Below, piece by piece: positions 39,245 through 43,411 of a stretch of DNA of 43,411 nucleotides. The stretch lies in assembly GCA_029990205.1 (NCBI GenBank), contig JAPEKQ010000013.1, forward strand, positions 1 to 43,411, in the 5' to 3' direction. Position numbers and translations under genes: made by a program. The number at the start of each line of letters is the position of its first letter. The first letter of the stretch is position 1. This DNA is from a bacterium (GTDB lineage Bacteria; Joyebacterota; Joyebacteria; Joyebacterales; Joyebacteraceae). Below the pieces are notes generated by a model. It had not been told where the DNA came from. It did not search any database and saw only the letters and a program-made list of their open reading frames with translations.

Positions 39245-39799
39245 CTACTTCCGGTACGCCTCCTCACGGAGATTCCCGAAGAGTTCGGCCAGGAGCGGCG
39301 GCTGGTACCGCGCGTTGAGGCCGCTCGGGTTCGGAAGCACCCAGAGCCTGCTCCCGCCGACCGTCTCAGCCTGCGGTCCGAGTTCGGCCTTCGGCATCTC
39401 GAACGCCGTCCGGTACGCCCCGATTCCGAGCACCGCGACGAACCGGGGCTTGTACTTCCCCACCTTTCTCTTGAGGTTGCCCCGCCCGCGTCGGAGTTCG
39501 TCGGCGCTGATCTCGGCAGCCACTGCGGTCGCCCGCGCGACCAGATTCGTCAGGCCGCATCCGTACTCCGGAAGAACCGCCTGCTCGGACGGGTCGAGAA
39601 TCCTGTCCGTGAACCCCGAGTCGAGGAGCGCCCGCCAGAAGCGGTTCCCCGGCCGCGCGAAGTGGAACCCGACGGCCCCGGAGTAGAGCCCGGGGTTGAT
39701 GCCGCAGAAGAGCACGCGAAGGTCCGGCGCGATGACATCGCCGATCTTCTTCCCTCTCGCCTGCTTGACTTCCTCGACGGTCGGTCGCTTGCGCCTCAT
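39245..39799 (-). CDS. mug: Mismatch-specific DNA glycosylase (Mug/TDG-like)
   Basis: 184 residues. The uracil/thymine-mismatch glycosylase signature GINPG (33-37, Asn35 activates water) is followed by SGAVGFHFARPGNRFWRALL and GCGLTNLVARAT, and VLPNPSGLNARYQPP near the end inserts into DNA. It removes U, 3,N4-ethenocytosine or T opposite G. The N-terminal 20 residues (MRRKRPTVEEVKQARGKKI) are basic. GAGGAGG precedes the ATG. Confidence 0.92.
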   Translation of the reverse strand: MRRKRPTVEEVKQARGKKIGDVIAPDLRVLFCGINPGLYSGAVGFHFARPGNRFWRALLDSGFTDRILDPSEQAVLPEYGCGLTNLVARATAVAAEISADELRRGRGNLKRKVGKYKPRFVAVLGIGAYRTAFEMPKAELGPQAETVGGSRLWVLPNPSGLNARYQPPLLAELFGNLREEAYRK

Positions 39800-39832
39800 G
39801 GAACCTCCTCGGACGGACCTGGTGTCCGTCTG

Positions 39833-40627
39833 TCAGTCGCGCTTCTTCGCATCCCAGAGCTTGAGGATGTCCTCGCGGAGCACGTCGCTCGTCGGCGGGG
39901 GCTCGTTCGCCCTGTGCTCCTCTCCCTCGATGTAGATGCCGTTGGAGATGCCCCACTCACGATGCACCTCCGGGTCGGTGACGTCGATCTCGAGATAGTC
40001 CACGATGTCGTCGAGACCATCCACCGCCGCGCGGATGGCGACGCACAGATCGCACATCCCGGTGCACCAGCCATTCTGGAAGACGCGGACCGAGATCCTG
40101 TTCGGGTCACCGACCGGACGCCTGACCTGCTTGACGAGTCTCGGCGGGCTCGCGTCCTCGGTGAACGGCTTCCAGACCAAAACGGTCATTCCGTCCGTCT
40201 CGACCCGCTCGTACCCCATGTGCTCGAAGAACGATACAGGGTTCCAGTACGGGAAGTCCATCCCCCAGGCCGCGACGCCGTCAAGACCCGCATCACGGGC
40301 GTCCTCCTCGATGGCGTCGAGCATCATCCGTCCCATCCCGCCACCCTGCCGGTTGCCAATGTGATGATCGTACCCGTGCACCCAGAGACAGAGGACCGCC
40401 ATCAACCGCTCACCCTCGATGAACGAGTGCTCGATGGGGGTGTACTGACAGAGCGCGGCCACCTCGTCCGCATCCGTCACAATGACCTTCGCGCGGAGCC
40501 CGCGCTCGCGCTGCATCCGGTACGCTGAGCGGCGAAGCTGTACGGTGCGCGGATCATCCGGCTTCTCATCATGCAGACACCTGAGGAACGTCGCTTCGGT
40601 CCGCTCGTCAACATCCAGCAGTCTCAC
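39833..40627 (-). CDS. GNAT acetyltransferase with YoaP-like C-terminal domain
   Basis: 264 residues. The N-terminal GNAT (about 40-155) has GNRQGGGMGRMMLDAIEEDA as motif A and NPVSFFEHMGYERV. The C-terminal domain (about 165-264) contains FQNGWCTGMCDLCVAIRAAV, a CxxxCxxC cluster, and resembles the thioredoxin-like YoaP domain fused to GNATs. The combination is known as the YoaP architecture; the substrate is unknown. The start is a GTG with GGGAGGGTT before it. The Mug-like gene follows after 33 bases. Confidence 0.82.
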   Translation of the reverse strand: MRLLDVDERTEATFLRCLHDEKPDDPRTVQLRRSAYRMQRERGLRAKVIVTDADEVAALCQYTPIEHSFIEGERLMAVLCLWVHGYDHHIGNRQGGGMGRMMLDAIEEDARDAGLDGVAAWGMDFPYWNPVSFFEHMGYERVETDGMTVLVWKPFTEDASPPRLVKQVRRPVGDPNRISVRVFQNGWCTGMCDLCVAIRAAVDGLDDIVDYLEIDVTDPEVHREWGISNGIYIEGEEHRANEPPPTSDVLREDILKLWDAKKRD

Positions 40628-40650
40628 GCAACCCTCCCGGCTTACGGTCC

Positions 40651-41013
40651 CTACTTCGTTGCGCCGCACTCTCCGGACCTCACGCACCGGCAGAACCCAT
40701 GATAGATGGCGCAGATGCCTCCGAAGATCGAGATCATCCCCCAGAACAGAGGACGGAAGATGATGTGCTGCCAGACCGGCTGCGAGTGCGGCAACAGATA
40801 GATGCCCCACGTGAAGAGCATGCATCCCACGACTATGCAGGCGTGCCCGAAGACGATCAGAGCCGTCCGTCCGCCGCGGAAGCCGAGGTAGATGAGCGAC
40901 GCCCCGATCAGGAACGGAATGCTCCCTCCGAGCCCGTCGCCCGCGATGAAGTTGAAAACTCCGAGGGCGACCAGCAGTACTCCCAACACAATGTTGATGA
41001 TACCGCGCTTCAT
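40651..41013 (-). CDS. Small integral membrane protein
   Basis: 120 residues with four hydrophobic segments (about 4-22, 33-46, 50-72 and 84-106), for example INIVLGVLLVALGVFNFIAG and ALIVFGHACIVVGCMLFTWG. The C-terminal tail is Cys-rich (FCRCVRSGECGATK) and probably cytoplasmic. Family not recognised. GGGGAGGGAAT precedes the ATG. Confidence 0.75.
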   Translation of the reverse strand: MKRGIINIVLGVLLVALGVFNFIAGDGLGGSIPFLIGASLIYLGFRGGRTALIVFGHACIVVGCMLFTWGIYLLPHSQPVWQHIIFRPLFWGMISIFGGICAIYHGFCRCVRSGECGATK

Positions 41014-41083
41014 ATTCCCTCCCCTGTAGGGCCCCGCTTGCGTCCACTCAGTCAATCCGACCTGCTCTCCTCCCGGATATCAC

Positions 41084-41935
41084 TCACAGCGGAGACGTGA
41101 GCGCGCACGGTCCGGTCGCGCACTTCCCGCAGACCTCCGCCAGTCCCAGTTCCCGAAACCCGCCAGCGACCTCCTGGCACCTCGCCCAGCACCGCGCCCG
41201 GTCGAACTCATCACTCGCCGAGAGCGCTCCCTCCGGGCAGCGTCGCACGCAGACGAGACAGGATCCGTTCGCACGGTGGAGACACCGCTCCCGCGGTGCT
41301 TCGGATGACACCTCGAGCTTCACGTCCGTCACGAGACTCCCGAGACGTCCGGCGCACCCGGCATCGGTGATCAGCATGTGGTGGACGCCGAAGCTGCCGA
41401 GTCCCGCGATCGCGGCCGCGCTCTTGTGCGACCAGCTGCTCCTGAGCGTCCTGCGGTCGAAGACGCCGGTCGGCGGCACTGCGGCCGCACGGGCTCCGGC
41501 GCCCTCCATCACCTGGATGAGCTGGTGGGTGATCGATGAGATGAGCGCGTTCGTCTCGACGTAGGCGATGGCCCACTCGCGCGCCACCGCGCGAGGCTCG
41601 CGCGCGTTCGCTCTGACGAGTTCAGCGGTGAAAGGCAGGAAGAAGGCGACGACGGACACCGCGCCGGGGAGCATGTCGCCAGGCGCCATGTGCTCCGGTC
41701 CGACGATTCGCCTGAGCTCGGCGAAGCGAGGGTCTCCCGCGTCTGCCGCGCCGACAAGTGGCTCGCGGTAGCGTGTCACACCGGGTGCGTTGGAGGCAGC
41801 ATCCCGGATCGTCTGTTGGATCGCATCAAGCGTGGTCGGCCTCCCGTGTGCGGGACCGAACCTCTCTCCGTTTCGAGCGGTGCCGGACGTCCGGCTACGC
41901 GCGCCTGCGCGCCACGGCCATGATCTCCATCTCAT
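41084..41935 (-). CDS. QueG-like 4Fe-4S protein
   Basis: Up to 283 residues. The C-terminal half has GSCLVCVRRCPEGALSASDE plus CWARCQEV and CGKCATGPCAL, a ferredoxin-like cluster ending like epoxyqueuosine reductases and related corrinoid iron-sulfur proteins; GLGSFGVHHMLITDAGCAGRLGSL is the family motif seen as GWxGKxxLLI. It lacks the QueG HEAT repeat and is shorter, so the function is open. The start is unclear: the only ATG overlaps the methyltransferase end by 41 bases, and a good Shine-Dalgarno (GGGAGG) further in leads only to non-standard start codons. An indel near 41830-41890 is possible. Confidence 0.7.
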   Translation of the reverse strand: MRWRSWPWRAGARSRTSGTARNGERFGPAHGRPTTLDAIQQTIRDAASNAPGVTRYREPLVGAADAGDPRFAELRRIVGPEHMAPGDMLPGAVSVVAFFLPFTAELVRANAREPRAVAREWAIAYVETNALISSITHQLIQVMEGAGARAAAVPPTGVFDRRTLRSSWSHKSAAAIAGLGSFGVHHMLITDAGCAGRLGSLVTDVKLEVSSEAPRERCLHRANGSCLVCVRRCPEGALSASDEFDRARCWARCQEVAGGFRELGLAEVCGKCATGPCALTSPL

Positions 41936-42641
41936 CGAGCTTCACGTCGCCACGGTTCCACGCGCCGGCGGTGCCGCCCCAGATGTGCTCAACATCGAAT
42001 CCGGCGACCCGGAGCATCAGGTCGAGTTCGGGTGGGGTGAACGCCCGCTCCCGCACTCGAACCGGTGCCGCTCCTTCCGGCAGGTGCTCGTCGAGTTCCG
42101 ACTGCTCGACGAGTGTCCGCGGGTCGAAACGTCCCGCCTCCACATCATCGTCATCGTACTGGCGGATCATGCGCGTGGCGTTGAGCGCGGTCAGAACAAG
42201 CCGTCCGCCGGGCGCAAGCGCTCCACGGATGTTCCTGAGGATCGCGAGGTCGTGATCTTCGGGGTCGTCGGCCTCCCCGAGCAGTCCGAACGCGCCTTCG
42301 CAGAGACAGATCACCGCGTCGAACGGTCCGGCCGGAAGCGCCTTGGAGACGTCCGATTTCACCCACTCTACGTCAACCCCCGCCTCCGCCGCCGCCGCGC
42401 GGGCCCGCTCGAGCATCCCGGCCGAGATGTCGACGCCGGTGACACGCATCCCGAGCGCGGCGAGAGGCACCGAGTGCCGCCCCGTTCCACACCCCACGTC
42501 CAGAACCCTCGCTCCGGGTGCCAGTGCGAGTTCCACCATCAGGAACTCGATCTCGGCCGCCGTGTTCGCGGTGAAGAGGTTCTCCATGTACACGGGCGCG
42601 TGCCCGTCGAAGAAGCGCTCCCAGTCGTTTCCACCCGTCAT
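41895..42641 (-). CDS. SAM-dependent methyltransferase (class I)
   Basis: 248 residues. Motifs: VLDVGCGTGRHSVPLAALG (about 46-64), VTGVDISAGMLERARAAA, FDAVICLCEGAFGLL and ALAPGGRLVLTALN. The start segment DWERFFDGHAPVYMENLFT and the IWGGTAGAWNRGDV segment are like those of small-molecule N/O-methyltransferases of the Methyltransf_25 group. The substrate is unknown. The ATG at 42639-42641 is preceded by GGAGGCGAG and lies one base after the stop of the carbonic anhydrase-like gene. Confidence 0.85.
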   Translation of the reverse strand: MTGGNDWERFFDGHAPVYMENLFTANTAAEIEFLMVELALAPGARVLDVGCGTGRHSVPLAALGMRVTGVDISAGMLERARAAAAEAGVDVEWVKSDVSKALPAGPFDAVICLCEGAFGLLGEADDPEDHDLAILRNIRGALAPGGRLVLTALNATRMIRQYDDDDVEAGRFDPRTLVEQSELDEHLPEGAAPVRVRERAFTPPELDLMLRVAGFDVEHIWGGTAGAWNRGDVKLDEMEIMAVARRRA

Positions 42642-42642
42642 G

Positions 42643-43032
42643 TCACTCGCCTCCGGCATGCAGGAGTTCGCTGACCGCCCACTCCGCGTCGAGCCAGAGT
42701 CCGAGCACCCTCGTGCCCGGGTAGTTCGCGGCGATCAGCGCGACCGACGTCCTGAGCTGGTCACGCTGCGTCGCGTCATCCACGGAGTTTCCCGCGCAGT
42801 CGGCGTGCGCGATGACGGCGACAACTTTCGAATCGTGCTGACCGACGGAGACACCGACTCGACGAAGGATCGAAGCCGTCTCCGGCGACTCTGCATTCTC
42901 GGCCAACACACGGACCGGGCCGGCCTCCGTGACCGAATCCACGTAGGGCACGTCGAAACGTTCGCGGAGGTAGTTGATCACCGGGAGTTGAACCCGCCCG
43001 TCCATGCAGTTGACCGTCGTGACGAAGTGCAA
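42643..43032 (-). CDS. Carbonic anhydrase-like protein (Pro_CA_2 type)
   Basis: 129 residues. C9-M-D11-G-R13 (TVNCMDGRVQL) and H76-A-D-C79 (IAHADCAGN) reproduce the zinc-binding Cys/Asp-Arg dyad and His/Cys pair of beta-carbonic anhydrases, in a shortened fold with one central sheet and no N-terminal arm. The family is annotated as putative carbonic anhydrase; CO2 hydration is not proven for it. The start is a TTG with AAGGAAGG before it; no ATG exists in this part of the frame. Confidence 0.82.
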   Translation of the reverse strand: MHFVTTVNCMDGRVQLPVINYLRERFDVPYVDSVTEAGPVRVLAENAESPETASILRRVGVSVGQHDSKVVAVIAHADCAGNSVDDATQRDQLRTSVALIAANYPGTRVLGLWLDAEWAVSELLHAGGE

Positions 43033-43062
43033 TTTGGTGCCTTCCTTCCGTTGCCTGGTCGT

Positions 43063-43411
43063 TCAGCGTTTCGGCGCCAGGATGTAGATGGTCCACGGGG
43101 CGATCTCGGTCTCGCTCACCCAGTCGACCCCCTCCTCGCCCGTCGCCAGCGGTCGTTCCGTGGCGAGGACCTCGAGGCCGGCCTCCTCATACAGCTTGAG
43201 GTAGTCCTCATGCTCCCACATGACATCTTCGACGGGACGTTTGTCGTCGACGTCGTGCATCACGATCCGCACGTGGTCCCCGGTGCGCGCGTCCTTGTTC
43301 TCCGGGTAGTCCTTCGTCGAGAACGAGGCCCATTCGTTGACGTAGATCTCTGGCGACGACACGAGATTGATGATGCGACCGTCCGCGTCGAGAACATCTC
43401 GCAGCTGTCCC
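43063..43411 (-). CDS. Partial SAM-dependent methyltransferase, C-terminal end
   Basis: The frame is open to the window edge, so only about 116 C-terminal residues are seen: DADGRIINLVSSPEIYVNEW, then GDHVRIVMHDVDDKRPVEDVMW, EHEDYLKLYEEAGLEVLATE and VSETEIAPWTIYILAPKR. The HxEDYLKLxxxAGxE element and the final IYILxK are usual at the end of Methyltransf_11/25 enzymes. The SAM-binding motifs lie outside the window. A GTG at 43360-43362 inside the frame has no ribosome-binding site and the upstream reading fits, so it is not the start. Confidence 0.7.
   Translation of the reverse strand, partial: GQLRDVLDADGRIINLVSSPEIYVNEWASFSTKDYPENKDARTGDHVRIVMHDVDDKRPVEDVMWEHEDYLKLYEEAGLEVLATERPLATGEEGVDWVSETEIAPWTIYILAPKR

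Noticed and set aside
1-43411. tRNA, rRNA or CRISPR array
   Set aside because: No cloverleaf with a GTTCGA-type T-loop, no rRNA-like stretch, and no regularly spaced repeats other than the two short tandem arrays.

Overview
The window is a GC-rich, gene-dense bacterial chromosome segment. All recognisable genes except one locus (10103-12265) lie on the minus strand, mostly in short, tightly packed operons with stop/start overlaps. No rRNA, tRNA or CRISPR array was seen, and no transposase gene. A few secreted proteins carry hallmarks of the FCB-related candidate phyla: right-handed beta-helix proteins, a FlgD-like C-terminal domain ending a secreted protein, FG-GAP repeats, and many lipoproteins. 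A Candidatus Eisenbacteria or Krumholzibacteriota-like host is my best guess from these traits and is an inference only.

Layout, left to right. 1-2630: a truncated FG-GAP protein at the edge, a possible 47-residue protein, a TrmB-type regulator with a promoter/operator/terminator region, and a DUF3795 protein. 2695-10000: a large secreted PDZ protein with about eleven GDDxY repeats, a VOC protein, a methyltransferase coupled to a DUF72 protein preceded by five 22-bp tandem repeats, a 2'-5' RNA ligase-like protein, a nitroreductase and a CDF metal exporter. 10091-12265 (+): a secreted beta-helix gene with a TATAAT promoter that predicts a leaderless mRNA, and an in-frame TGA. 12267-16382: Sir2, GlnRS (with a 5-codon overlapping leader ORF) and an aromatic amino acid lyase whose MIO triad reads Ala-Cys-Gly and whose leader holds a terminator-like hairpin. 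16548-23853: a long colinear run of alkaline phosphatase, a reductive-dehalogenase-like iron-sulfur protein, a 76-residue membrane protein, a D-threonine aldolase-like enzyme, a dihydroorotate dehydrogenase-like protein, a YjbQ protein, a lipoprotein, a phosphoesterase and a methyltransferase.

24107-33252: two GNATs, an M48 lipoprotein peptidase with a membrane protein, a spore-photoproduct-lyase-like radical SAM protein with DUF6504, a large secreted LamG-like/propeller protein, a frameshifted YbjN gene, a BtrH-like protein and a ketopantoate reductase-like enzyme. 33345-39096: small secreted proteins, an unrecognised DxD-containing protein, DUF2164, a methyltransferase and a second beta-helix protein ending in a short Trp/Arg-containing tail. 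39245-43411: Mug glycosylase, a YoaP-like GNAT, a membrane protein, a QueG-like iron-sulfur protein, a methyltransferase, a carbonic anhydrase-like protein and a partial methyltransferase.

No phage, secretion or defence island is evident. The strongest candidates for something undescribed are the RDH-like protein overlapped by a basic single-TM partner, the PDZ-GDDxY repeat protein, the 22-bp intergenic repeat array, and the regulation in front of the ammonia-lyase and GlnRS genes.
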